DNA from: Kribbella jejuensis
GTDB lineage: Bacteria; Actinomycetota; Actinomycetes; Propionibacteriales; Kribbellaceae
Direction: 5' to 3'
DNA: 64,000 nucleotides
NCBI RefSeq assembly: GCF_006715085.1
Contig: NZ_VFMM01000003.1
Span: 310,001-374,000, forward strand
The position numbers and the translations under genes are program-made. The notes under the pieces are model-generated. The model ran no database searches. It saw only the letters and a list, made by a program, of their open reading frames with translations, and was not told the DNA's origin. Positions 24,456 to 32,283 of this stretch are shown here, piece after piece. The stretch's first letter is position 1, and the number at the start of each line of letters is the position of its first letter.

Positions 24456-25672
24456 GAGCAAGAACCGAGGCGCTGGCGCTGCTGGCCGGGAGCGGTACGG
24501 CGGACTTCGCGATGCGGATCACCCAGGTCGCCCTGCCCTTGGTGATCCTGCGCGAGACGGGTTCCGTCGCGGCGACCGGACTCGTCGGTGGCGCGGCAGG
24601 CATCCCGGTCCTGCTCTCACCGTGGTGGGCGCGGAAGGCGCGGCAATGGGTCGACTCCGGTCCACGTCTGGCGATCGTGGCGCTGGTGTCCGCGATCGCG
24701 TTGGCGGTGGTTCCGGCGGCCGCTGGGCTCGGCGTCCTGTCGCCCGAACTGCTCGTTGTCAGCGGTCTCCTCCTCGGCTTCGGCGACGCCTTGGCGAACC
24801 CGGGCAGGTCGGCGCTGCTCGCCGACACCGGCGACCGCTGGGGAGCTGGCAAAGCGGTCCTGCTCCTCACTTGGCAGGACGGGCTCCGAAGACTAGGGAT
24901 GTTGGTCGGTCCGTCGGTCGGCGCCATCGCTGTAGCGGCCGGGTTCACAAGCGAGCTGCTCTGGGCAGAGGCAGCAGCCGTGATCGGTGCGGGACTCCTT
25001 GCCTGCACGGTCCGGCCCACCGAGGTCAGCCCGGACAGCGCCCGACCGTCGATCCGGGAGAGTCTGCGTGGTCGGAGAGAGGTCCTGTACGGCTGGATCG
25101 TGCGCGGCACCGGCTGCGTCACCTGGTTCGCCTTCACCCTCGGGCTGTCCGTACTGGGCGAGCAGCGCGGCCGGCCCGGCGTCTACCTCGCCGCCGGAAT
25201 GACGGGGTACGCCGTGGGCTCACTGATCGGCACCGCGGTGTCGCTGGCCGTCGTACGTCGGACCGAGCCCGTGCGGACCGCCGTCGTCGCGTGGGGCTGG
25301 TCCGGACTGTGCTGGATCGGCATGGGACTGTGGACGACGCCACCGGCCATCGCGTTGATGGGCGCGTTCTCCGGTGTCGCCGTCGTGATCGGCATCGCCG
25401 CGATCTCCGTGCTCATCACCCGCTCGTCGACCGGTCCGGACCGCCGTACGTTGCTGTCCGGCCAGAGCGTCGTCGTGAACGCGGCCAGCGCCGCCGGCCT
25501 GCTCGTCGGCGGACCGATCATCGCCGCGGCCGGCGCCGAGACCGCCCTGATCGGCGCGGGCCTTGTCACGGCAGTCGTCGCCGTCCTGGTCCTGATCGCT
25601 AGCGCGCGAGCCGGCCGAGGAGTGCGGATGCGGCGCAGATACCCGCGATGGCAGCCACAATCAGGACGGTGA
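24452..25672 (+). CDS. MFS transporter
   Basis: A 406-residue integral membrane protein with about 11-12 hydrophobic segments in two halves. The N-terminal half includes ITQVALPLVILRETGSVAATGL and the loop FGDALANPGRSALLAD, both typical of MFS exporters of the MFS_1/MFS_3 type. A GTG start at 24452 overlaps a leader ORF stop. It is divergent from a LysR regulator, which fits a regulated drug or metabolite exporter. The last ~25 codons, a basic tail (RAGRGVRMRRRYPRWQP), run antiparallel over the end of the ABC permease gene (74-bp overlap), so the tail is probably a late extension. Substrate unknown. Confidence 0.85.
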   Translation: MRARTEALALLAGSGTADFAMRITQVALPLVILRETGSVAATGLVGGAAGIPVLLSPWWARKARQWVDSGPRLAIVALVSAIALAVVPAAAGLGVLSPELLVVSGLLLGFGDALANPGRSALLADTGDRWGAGKAVLLLTWQDGLRRLGMLVGPSVGAIAVAAGFTSELLWAEAAAVIGAGLLACTVRPTEVSPDSARPSIRESLRGRREVLYGWIVRGTGCVTWFAFTLGLSVLGEQRGRPGVYLAAGMTGYAVGSLIGTAVSLAVVRRTEPVRTAVVAWGWSGLCWIGMGLWTTPPAIALMGAFSGVAVVIGIAAISVLITRSSTGPDRRTLLSGQSVVVNAASAAGLLVGGPIIAAAGAETALIGAGLVTAVVAVLVLIASARAGRGVRMRRRYPRWQPQSGR

Positions 25673-26408
25673 AGTCGAGCCAGTACGTCGTCGGCTGACC
25701 GATGAGCAGCCCGCGCAAGGCGCTGACCTCGTACGTCAGTGGATTGATGTGCGACACCGCCCGCAGCCAGCCAGGCATCAACGAGACCGGGTAGAGCGCG
25801 TTCGAGGCGAAGAACAGCGGCATCGTGATCGCCTGCCCGATGCCCATCAGCCGATCGCGACGCAACACCAGCCCGGCGATCGTCATCGACAGGCAGGAGA
25901 AGAACGCCGCGCCGAGCACCACCACGACAAGGACGGCGAGCAGCTTCAGCGGATTCCAGGTCAGGCTGACGCCCAACAGCGCGGCGACGATCAGTACGAC
26001 GACGGCTTGCGAGATCGTCCGTACTCCGGCCGCGAACGCCTTGCCCGCAACCAGGGCGGATCGCGGCGACGGCGTCACCAGCAGTTTGGTGAGGATGCCG
26101 GCGTCACGTTCCCAGATGATCTGGATGCCGTAGAAGATCGCGACGAACAGTGCCGACTGCGCGATGATCCCGGGCGCCAGGTAGTCCAGGTACGGGACGT
26201 TGCCGGTCGGGATCGCACGGATCCGGCTGAACGTCTGGCCGAAGATCACCAGCCAGAGCACCGGCTGGATCGCCCGGGTGACCAGCTCGGTCCGGTCGTG
26301 CCGCAGCTTCTGCAGCTCGACGAGACAGAACGTGCCGATCCGTGAGATCAGCCGGAGCGGACGCGACTCAGCCCATCCGCTGGGCCGTACGACGGGTGCC
26401 ACGGACAT
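25599..26408 (-). CDS. ABC-2 type permease (DrrB-like)
   Basis: A 269-residue ABC-2 exporter permease with a cytoplasmic N-terminus, six membrane segments, and the family pattern QPVLWLVIFGQTFSR ... YLDYLAPGIIAQSALF ... WERDAGILTKLLVTPSPRSALV. This is the DrrB/NodJ-like group that works with one ATPase subunit to export drugs or lipids. Its start lies inside the end of the ATPase gene (41-bp overlap), so the pair is translationally linked. Its 3' end overlaps the MFS gene on the other strand. Confidence 0.88.
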   Translation of the reverse strand: MSVAPVVRPSGWAESRPLRLISRIGTFCLVELQKLRHDRTELVTRAIQPVLWLVIFGQTFSRIRAIPTGNVPYLDYLAPGIIAQSALFVAIFYGIQIIWERDAGILTKLLVTPSPRSALVAGKAFAAGVRTISQAVVVLIVAALLGVSLTWNPLKLLAVLVVVVLGAAFFSCLSMTIAGLVLRRDRLMGIGQAITMPLFFASNALYPVSLMPGWLRAVSHINPLTYEVSALRGLLIGQPTTYWLDFTVLIVAAIAGICAASALLGRLAR

Positions 26409-27168
26409 CGCGCAAACCTCCCTTCTCCTGCCCTTCCAGGCTCGAGCCGGTGTAGTGCCGGAAGACGTCCTCGAGGCTCGCGTCCGGACCCCGCTCGGCC
26501 TTCAGCGAAGCCGGCGTACCCACCGCCCGCAGCTGCCCGAGGTGCATCAGGGCGACCCGGTCGCAGAGGATGTCGGCCTCTTCCATGTAGTGCGTGGTGA
26601 GCAGCACTGTCATCCCGTACCGCTCCTGCATCTCCTGGACGCGCGCCCACACCGAGTCCCGCGCGACCGGGTCGAGGCCGACCGTCGGCTCGTCCAGCAC
26701 GAGCAGCGCGGGCCGGTTCACCAGCGCCTGCGCGAGCTCGAGCCGGCGCACCATGCCGCCCGAGTACGTCGACGCGAGCCGATCGGCCGCGTCCGTCAGG
26801 TCGACGATGTCCAGCACCTCGGCCACCCGTGCGGCCCGTTCCCGCCGCGGTACGTCGAACAGCCGCGCGAACCACGACACGTTCTCGCGACCGGACAACG
26901 CACCCTCGATCGACAGCTGCTGCGGCACGTACCCGAGCATCCGGCGGACCGCCATCGCGTCGGCCTTCACATCCAGCCCGAACACGCGGACCGATCCCGA
27001 CTGCGGCGGATAGAGCGTGTTGAGCACCCGCAACGTCGTCGTCTTGCCGGCACCGTTCGGCCCGAGGAGCCCGAAACACTCACCGTCGGAGACGGTCAGG
27101 TCGAGATTGTCCACGGCAACGTGGTCGCCGAACCGGTGACTCAACCCACTGACCTCGACGGCAGTCAT
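26368..27168 (-). CDS. ABC transporter ATP-binding protein (DrrA-like)
   Basis: A 266-residue ATPase: Walker A GLLGPNGAGKTTTLRVL, Q-loop YVPQQLSIEG, signature STYSGGMVRRLELAQAL, Walker B LLVLDEPTVGLDP, and switch His in LLTTHYMEEAD. The order and the EVSGLSHRFG start match daunorubicin-resistance DrrA-type proteins. The start codon overlaps the MarR stop by 4 bp (ATGA). With the downstream permease it forms a multidrug exporter, and the MarR gene in front probably represses all three until an inducer binds. Confidence 0.92.
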   Translation of the reverse strand: MTAVEVSGLSHRFGDHVAVDNLDLTVSDGECFGLLGPNGAGKTTTLRVLNTLYPPQSGSVRVFGLDVKADAMAVRRMLGYVPQQLSIEGALSGRENVSWFARLFDVPRRERAARVAEVLDIVDLTDAADRLASTYSGGMVRRLELAQALVNRPALLVLDEPTVGLDPVARDSVWARVQEMQERYGMTVLLTTHYMEEADILCDRVALMHLGQLRAVGTPASLKAERGPDASLEDVFRHYTGSSLEGQEKGGLRDVRGTRRTAQRMG

Positions 27169-27623
27169 ACCCGCTCCTTCTGCTCTTCGGGATGGAGGCG
27201 TTCGGCCAGTACGGCGAGCACCGGCAAGGCAGCCCGGAGCGCGTCGCGGTCGGCTGGGGAGAGGTCGTCGAGGGCGCGAGTGACCAGGGCGGTACGCCGA
27301 TCGCGCCAGGCCTCGACCTGTTCGCGGGCCGGGTCGGTCAGCGTGAGCCTGGCGATCCGGCGGTCGGTCGGGTCGGGCGTCCGCTGCAGCAGGCCGCGCT
27401 CGGTGAGCTGGCCGACCAGGGTGGAGACGGTGTTGGCGACCAGCCCGAGCTCGGCAGCGGCCTCGGCGACCGAGATGCCGGGGTTGCGCCGGACGGTCCG
27501 GATCAGCTCGCCCTGCGAGTCGGTCAGCGCGCCCTCCGGGAACGGCCGGCCGACGGATCGTCGCAGATGCCGCCGCACCAGCCCGATCGCGGCCAGCAGG
27601 TCTTCGGTCAGCGCCTCGCTCAT
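27165..27623 (-). CDS. MarR-family transcriptional regulator
   Basis: A 152-residue winged-helix regulator: FPEGALTDSQGELIRTVRR, recognition helix region ISVAEAAAELGLVANTVSTLVGQL, wing LLQRTPDPTDRRIARLTLT. The ATG at 27623 stands 6 bases after a TATTCT -10 box, so it is probably leaderless. An 11-bp inverted repeat overlaps that box, indicating autorepression. It is the first gene of a MarR-ATPase-permease operon with 4-bp and 41-bp overlaps, a common regulated drug-efflux layout. Confidence 0.9.
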   Translation of the reverse strand: MSEALTEDLLAAIGLVRRHLRRSVGRPFPEGALTDSQGELIRTVRRNPGISVAEAAAELGLVANTVSTLVGQLTERGLLQRTPDPTDRRIARLTLTDPAREQVEAWRDRRTALVTRALDDLSPADRDALRAALPVLAVLAERLHPEEQKERV

Positions 27624-27629
27624 ACCCGA

Positions 27630-27654
27630 AGAATACCTCTGCCGCAGAGATATT
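27630..27654 (-). promoter_or_regulatory. MarR operator overlapping a leaderless promoter
   Basis: The inverted repeat AATACCTCTGC (27632-27642), one base, GCAGAGATATT (27644-27654) has 10 of 11 positions matching. It covers most of the minus-strand -10 TATTCT (27630-27635), which ends 6 bases before the MarR ATG. Binding there would block the promoter. Confidence 0.65.
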
Positions 27655-27717
27655 GCGCCGTCAGAACCCCAACTAATCGGGGTACACCGCGCAGCGGCAC
27701 GCGCCGAGCATCGAGGC

Positions 27718-28140
27718 ATGAGCACAACAGAGCGCAACAAAGCCGTCGTCAAGGACTTCATCGACGGGCTGTTCAGCAAAGGCGACCTCGGAGCGGTGGA
27801 CACCTACCTGGCCGAGGACTTCGTCGCACACAACTCACCCGGATTCGGCGCCACGCCGGACCGCGAGGGTTTCCGGCACGCGGCCACCGTGATCCGGGCG
27901 GCGTTCCCGGACTGGCACAGCGAGCTGCACGAGCTGATCGCCGAGGACGACCTGGTCGTCGAGCGGTTCACCGCCAGTGGGACGCACCGGGGCGAGATCA
28001 TGGGCGTGCCGGCGACCGGAAAGTCCGTCAGCCTGCCCGGGATCAACATCTTCCGGGTTCGCGACGGGCTGATCGTGGAGCGCTGGGGCCAGCTCGACGA
28101 GCTCGGCATGCTCCGGCAGCTCGGCCTGGTACCTGCCTAG
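27718..28140 (+). CDS. SnoaL-like ester cyclase family protein
   Basis: A 140-residue protein with the SnoaL/NTF2-like pattern: NKAVVKDFIDGLFSKGDL, YLAEDFVAHNS, IRAAFPDWHSELHELIAEDDLVVERFTASGTHRG and ATGKSVSLPGINIFRVRDGLIVERWGQLDELGML (read in order). Such small cone-shaped proteins catalyse ring closure or hydration of polyketide-like esters or simply bind small molecules. It is divergent from the MarR-controlled exporter and upstream of a LuxR-type regulator. A possible link to the exporter is positional only. Confidence 0.8.
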   Translation: MSTTERNKAVVKDFIDGLFSKGDLGAVDTYLAEDFVAHNSPGFGATPDREGFRHAATVIRAAFPDWHSELHELIAEDDLVVERFTASGTHRGEIMGVPATGKSVSLPGINIFRVRDGLIVERWGQLDELGMLRQLGLVPA

Positions 28141-28148
28141 GTACGGCG

Positions 28149-28154
28149 TAGCAT
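28149..28154 (+). promoter_or_regulatory. Minus-10 element of a leaderless promoter for the 28162 regulator
   Basis: TAGCAT ends 7 bases before ATG 28162. It gives the LuxR-type gene its own promoter just after the SnoaL stop. Confidence 0.45.
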
Positions 28155-28161
28155 CACGATC

Positions 28162-29229
28162 ATGGGGGCGGGCGATCGCCTTGAGGTCATGATCCGGCGC
28201 TGTTACACGGGGCTGGATGCCGATCAGCTGCGCGCCGAGGTGCTCGCCCGGCTGCGGCGGGAGCTGACCGTCGACGCGGCGTTCTTCGCGACGGTCGACC
28301 CGGGCACCGTGCTGTTCACCTCGGCGGTCGCCGACGAGCCGCTCGGTGCGGTCACCGAGCAGTTCATCGCGAACGAGTTCGGTCAGGACGACGTGAACAA
28401 GTTCGCCGTACTCGCCGGTGGGCCCGAGCCGGTGCGGTCGTTGGGACAGGCCACGCGGGGCGACTGGCGGGCCAGCCGGCGGTACGTCGAACTCATGCGA
28501 CCACTCGGACTGGGTGACGAACTGCGCGCGGCGCTGATGTCGAACGGGCGCTGCTGGGGCGTCCTCTGCCTGCACCGCGAGGACGCCGACGCCGGTTTCA
28601 CCGACCACGAGATCCAGCTGGTACGGCGACTCGCGCCGCACCTCGGCGAAGGTTTGCGCCGAGGACTCCGCGGCGCCCTACCGGAGGACGCGGCGGACGC
28701 CGGGCGGTCTGCGGGCCGGGAACCTGCCGAAGCGCCGCCGCGGATCGGTCCCGGCGTGGTGGTGCTCGACCGGATGCTGCGACCGCTTTCGGCAACCCCG
28801 GAAGCGGAGCACTGGCTGTCCGAGCTGGGGCCGATCGGCGAGTTGCCGGTGGCTGTCCGCGCTGTGGCGGCGCGGATGCAGCTCGATCAAGTGACCACCC
28901 GGCTGAAGATCCGGACGCACCGGGGTGAGTGGCTCGAGATCCAGGCGTCCAGGCTCGGGGAAGACGGGCAGACCGTGGTGGTGATCGAACCGGTGACACC
29001 CGCGCAGCTGGGCTCGTTGCTGCTCGAACTGCACGGTCTGACGCCGGCCCAGCAGCGGGTCACCGAGCTGGTGCTCCGCGGCTACTCGACCCGGCAGATC
29101 GTCGAGCAGCTGTGCCTGTCGCCGCACACCGTGCAGGAGCACGTGCGGGCGGCGTTCGACAAGGTCGGCGTGGGCAGCCGGCGGGAACTGGTGAGCGTCC
29201 TGCTCAGAGGGTCCGCATCACCCGGATGA
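28162..29229 (+). CDS. LuxR-family regulator with GAF-like sensory domain
   Basis: A 355-residue regulator. The N-terminal ~170 residues form a GAF-like domain (LRRELTVDAAFFATVDPGT ... NGRCWGVLCLHREDADAGFTDHEIQLVRRLAPHL). A linker and a PAS-like second module (VVVLDRMLRPLSATPEAEHWL) follow, then a C-terminal LuxR HTH (LTPAQQRVTELVLRGYSTRQIVEQL, PHTVQEHVRAAFDKVGV). The lack of a receiver domain suggests direct ligand sensing. Its last 26 bp overlap the DUF5703 gene on the other strand. Target genes unknown. Confidence 0.87.
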   Translation: MGAGDRLEVMIRRCYTGLDADQLRAEVLARLRRELTVDAAFFATVDPGTVLFTSAVADEPLGAVTEQFIANEFGQDDVNKFAVLAGGPEPVRSLGQATRGDWRASRRYVELMRPLGLGDELRAALMSNGRCWGVLCLHREDADAGFTDHEIQLVRRLAPHLGEGLRRGLRGALPEDAADAGRSAGREPAEAPPRIGPGVVVLDRMLRPLSATPEAEHWLSELGPIGELPVAVRAVAARMQLDQVTTRLKIRTHRGEWLEIQASRLGEDGQTVVVIEPVTPAQLGSLLLELHGLTPAQQRVTELVLRGYSTRQIVEQLCLSPHTVQEHVRAAFDKVGVGSRRELVSVLLRGSASPG

Positions 29230-29389
29230 TCCGGCGGCGCAGCCACACGCGGCGGGAGCCGTCCGGGTAGCGGCGGAGCCGGGCGAGTTCCCAGCCGCCG
29301 TACTCGGCGTGTTCGGTGAGCAGTTTGCGCACCGCGCCGCGGGACTCCGTCCTGGACACCTCGAACTGCTGCAGTTCGTACTCGGCCAT
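29204..29389 (-). CDS. DUF5703-family small protein
   Basis: A 61-residue protein beginning MAEYELQQFEV and containing LLTEHAEYGGWELARLR and YPDGSRRVWLRRRIIRV. These match the short actinobacterial DUF5703 family, basic at the C-terminus and of unknown role. ATG 29389 is the conserved start. It follows the aldo/keto reductase gene by 21 bp in the same direction and is probably co-transcribed with it, a pairing I recall as conserved in actinobacteria. Confidence 0.82.
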   Translation of the reverse strand: MAEYELQQFEVSRTESRGAVRKLLTEHAEYGGWELARLRRYPDGSRRVWLRRRIIRVMRTL

Positions 29390-29410
29390 CCACACCTCCA
29401 CCTGCAGACT

Positions 29411-30352
29411 TCAGGAAACATCCTCCAGCGCCGCCACGATGGCCGGCGGCAGCGTGAGCTCCTCGACACCCAGTATCGACTTCAATTGCAACGCGGTCCG
29501 GGCCCCGACGATCGCCGCCGACACGCCGGGCCGGTCCCGCACCCAGGTGAGCGCCACCTCGAGCGCGGTCCAGCCGAGCCCGTCGGCGGCTCGCGCGACC
29601 GCTTCCACGATGCCCGATGACCGGGCGTCGAGATAGGGGTCGACGAATCTGGACAGATGCTGAGACGCCGCCCGGGAGTCCGCAGGGATCCCGGTGCGGT
29701 ACTTCCCAGTCAACACGCCGCGGCCAAGCGGCGACCACGCCAGCACCCCGATCCCGAGGCCGGCGGCTGCGCGCAGCGCGTCCACCTCGGCGTCCCGGGC
29801 GAGCAGTGAGTACTCCACTTGGTTGCTGACCGGGACCGCGCGGCCTGGCCAGGCCTGCTGCCAGGTGACAGCGCGGGCGGACTTCCAGCCGGCGTAGTTC
29901 GACACGCCGACGTAGCGCACCTTGCCGGAGCTGACCGCGTGGTCGAGCGCGGACAGCGTCTCCTCCAGCGGGACGTCGTCGGACCAGGTGTGCAGCTGCC
30001 ACAGGTCGATGTAATCGGTATTCAGCCGGCGCAGCGATCGGTCCAGGTCGCGCAGCAGGGCACCGCGCGAGGTATCGGTGATCCGCTCGCCCCGGCGGAC
30101 GCTGAAGCCGGCCTTGGTCGCGATCACCACGTCGTCGCGGTCCACCACGTCGCCGAGCAGCGAGCCGATCAGCTGCTCGCTGTCGCCGTCGCCGTACGCC
30201 GCGGCGGTGTCGATCAGCGTGCCGCCGGCGGACACGAACGCGGCGAGCTGCTCGCGCGCCTCGTGCTCGTCGGTGTCCCGGCCCCACGACATCGTGCCCA
30301 GGCCGAGCCTGCTCACCGCGAGTCCACTGTGACCGAGATAGCGCTGTTGCAT
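29411..30352 (-). CDS. Aldo/keto reductase
   Basis: A 313-residue (beta/alpha)8 NADPH-dependent oxidoreductase. Catalytic residues are visible: Asp and Tyr in LIDTAAAYGDGDSEQLIG, Lys in VVIATKAG, His in IDLWQLHTW. The NADPH-binding end is present (RPGVSAAIVGARTALQL). It is expected to reduce carbonyls or act in detoxification. The start ATG stands 6 bases after a TAGGCT -10 box on the minus strand (30359-30364). It is divergent from the LLM oxidoreductase over 51 bp and upstream of DUF5703. Confidence 0.9.
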   Translation of the reverse strand: MQQRYLGHSGLAVSRLGLGTMSWGRDTDEHEAREQLAAFVSAGGTLIDTAAAYGDGDSEQLIGSLLGDVVDRDDVVIATKAGFSVRRGERITDTSRGALLRDLDRSLRRLNTDYIDLWQLHTWSDDVPLEETLSALDHAVSSGKVRYVGVSNYAGWKSARAVTWQQAWPGRAVPVSNQVEYSLLARDAEVDALRAAAGLGIGVLAWSPLGRGVLTGKYRTGIPADSRAASQHLSRFVDPYLDARSSGIVEAVARAADGLGWTALEVALTWVRDRPGVSAAIVGARTALQLKSILGVEELTLPPAIVAALEDVS

Positions 30353-30358
30353 GACCCG

Positions 30359-30395
30359 AGCCTATTGCGGGCCACCGACAACCTCTCGCTAGGCT
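30359..30395. promoter_or_regulatory. Divergent leaderless promoters of the aldo/keto reductase and LLM genes
   Basis: Identical TAGGCT -10 boxes face outwards: minus strand 30359-30364 (6 bases to ATG 30352) and plus strand 30390-30395 (8 bases to ATG 30404). Both transcripts would be leaderless. Confidence 0.5.
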
Positions 30396-30403
30396 CGCCA
30401 GTC

Positions 30404-31456
30404 ATGCGACTCGGACTCAACATCGGCTTCGTCTTCGGCGGCGACGACCATCTGGACCACCTGAGGCTGGTGAAGGAGGCCGAGGCACTCGGTTTCGCGG
30501 TCACCTGGGCCGCGGAGGCGTACGGCTCGGACGCCGCCACCCTGCTCAGCTGGATCGCCGCCCAGACGACCACGATCGACGTCGGCGCGGCAGTGTTCCA
30601 GATCCCGGCCCGGACGCCGGCGATGACCGCGATGACGGCGGCCACCCTGGACCGGCTCTCGAACGGGCGGTTCCGGCTCGGTCTGGGTGTGTCCGGACCG
30701 CAGGTCTCGGAGGGCTGGCACGGCGTCCGATTCTCTCAGCCTCTGCTCAGGACCCGTGAGTACGTTGACATCGTGAACGCGGCCCTCCGCCGGGATACGG
30801 TCGCGTACGAGGGGAAATACTTCACCCTGCCGTTGCCGGACGGTCCGGGCAAGGCGCTCAAACTGACCGTGCGGCCGATCCGCGACCACGTGCCGGTGTA
30901 CCTGGCCGCGGTCGGCCCGAAGAACCTCGAGCTGGCCGGCGAGATCGCCGACGGCTGGCTCGGCATCCTCAACGACCCAGGCTTCCTTGGAGAGCAGTTG
31001 ACGCACATCAGGACGGGCCGCGCCGTCCGTCAGAAGGACCTCGACGATTTCGACGTCGTGGTCTCCACGCCGCTGATGACCGGGGACGACCTGCAGGCCG
31101 CCGCCGACCCGATCCGTGGCTACGCCGCGCTGTACGTCGGCGGCATGGGCAGCCGGGAGAAGAACTTCTACAACGCGCTCGCGGTCCAGATGGGGTACGC
31201 CGACGAGGCCAAGCAGATCCAGGACCTGTACCTGGACAAGAAGCACCGCGAGGCGATGGCCGCCGTACCGTTCGGCTTCCTGGACTCGATCTCGCTGCTC
31301 GGCGGCAAGGAGCGGATCGCCGAGAAGCTCACCGCGTACGCCGAGGCGGGTGCGACGACCGTATCGGTGACGCCGTTCGCGTCGACACTCGAGCAGCGGA
31401 TCGCCGACCTGCGGACCGCCGCCGAGGCGCTGGAGCTGTCCGGGGTCGGCCACTGA
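30404..31456 (+). CDS. LLM-class F420-dependent oxidoreductase
   Basis: A 350-residue TIM-barrel luciferase-like protein: MRLGLNIGFVFGGDDHLDHL at the start, FAVTWAAEAYGSDAATLL, RTPAMTAMTAATLDRLSNGRF and RFRLGLGVSGPQVSEGWHGV, the usual deazaflavin-binding segments of the F420 LLM group. It probably uses reduced or oxidised F420 on a hydride-accepting substrate; the substrate is unknown. The stop TGA shares its last base with the ATG of uppP (TGATG), so the two are translationally coupled, a pairing typical of actinobacteria. Confidence 0.9.
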   Translation: MRLGLNIGFVFGGDDHLDHLRLVKEAEALGFAVTWAAEAYGSDAATLLSWIAAQTTTIDVGAAVFQIPARTPAMTAMTAATLDRLSNGRFRLGLGVSGPQVSEGWHGVRFSQPLLRTREYVDIVNAALRRDTVAYEGKYFTLPLPDGPGKALKLTVRPIRDHVPVYLAAVGPKNLELAGEIADGWLGILNDPGFLGEQLTHIRTGRAVRQKDLDDFDVVVSTPLMTGDDLQAAADPIRGYAALYVGGMGSREKNFYNALAVQMGYADEAKQIQDLYLDKKHREAMAAVPFGFLDSISLLGGKERIAEKLTAYAEAGATTVSVTPFASTLEQRIADLRTAAEALELSGVGH

Positions 31457-32283
31457 TGACGATCTGGGACTCCATCATCCTCGGCATCGTCGAGGGCCTG
31501 ACCGAATTCCTGCCGGTCTCCAGCACCGGGCACCTGACGATCGTGTCGAAGATGCTCGGGCTGAAGATCGACGACCCGTCGATCACCGGCTTCACCGCGG
31601 TGATCCAGGTCGGCGCGATCATCGCGGTGGTCCTGTACTTCTGGAAGGACATCGTCCGGATCATCGGCGCCTGGGTGGGCGGTCTCACCCATCGCGAGCG
31701 GCGCGACGAGTTCGACTACCGGATGGGCTGGTACGTGATCGTCGGCTCGCTGCCGATCGGGATCGTCGGGTTCCTCGCCAAGGACCTGATCTCCGGGCCG
31801 CTGCGGAGCCTGTGGTGGGTGGCCGGCGCGCTGATCGTCTGGTCGGTCGTGATGGTCGCCGCCGAACGGCTGAGCAGCAAGGCCCGGCCGCTGACCCGGA
31901 TCACCTTCCTGGACTCACTGGTCATGGGCCTGGTCCAGTGCCTCGCGCTGATCCCGGGTGTGTCCCGCTCCGGCGCAACGATCTCGGCCGGCTTGTTCCG
32001 CGGCCTCGACCGGGTCGCCGCCACCAGAGTGTCGTTCCTGTTCGGCATCCCGGCGCTGGCCGGAGCGGGTGTCTACGAGCTGAAGGACGCGTTGAGCGGC
32101 TCGGTCGGTGCGGCCCCGCTGCTCATCGGCACGGTCGTCAGCTTCGTGGTCGCGTACGCCTCGATCGCCTGGCTGCTCCGCTTCGTCGCCAAGCACTCGA
32201 TCGAGCTGTTCGCCTTCTACCGCGTGCTTCTCGGCATCGTGCTGCTGATCCTGCTGTCGACAAGCACGATCACCGCCACCTGA
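31456..32283 (+). CDS. uppP: Undecaprenyl-diphosphate phosphatase
   Basis: A 275-residue membrane protein with the BacA/UppP motifs GIVEGLTEFLPVSSTGHL near the N-terminus and CLALIPGVSRSGATISAGL in the second half, plus about eight membrane segments. It dephosphorylates undecaprenyl pyrophosphate to recycle the lipid carrier for peptidoglycan and wall-polymer synthesis. It is coupled to the upstream LLM gene by TGATG. Its 3' end overlaps the vanadium haloperoxidase gene on the other strand by 14 bp. Length and motifs are normal. Confidence 0.97.
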   Translation: MTIWDSIILGIVEGLTEFLPVSSTGHLTIVSKMLGLKIDDPSITGFTAVIQVGAIIAVVLYFWKDIVRIIGAWVGGLTHRERRDEFDYRMGWYVIVGSLPIGIVGFLAKDLISGPLRSLWWVAGALIVWSVVMVAAERLSSKARPLTRITFLDSLVMGLVQCLALIPGVSRSGATISAGLFRGLDRVAATRVSFLFGIPALAGAGVYELKDALSGSVGAAPLLIGTVVSFVVAYASIAWLLRFVAKHSIELFAFYRVLLGIVLLILLSTSTITAT

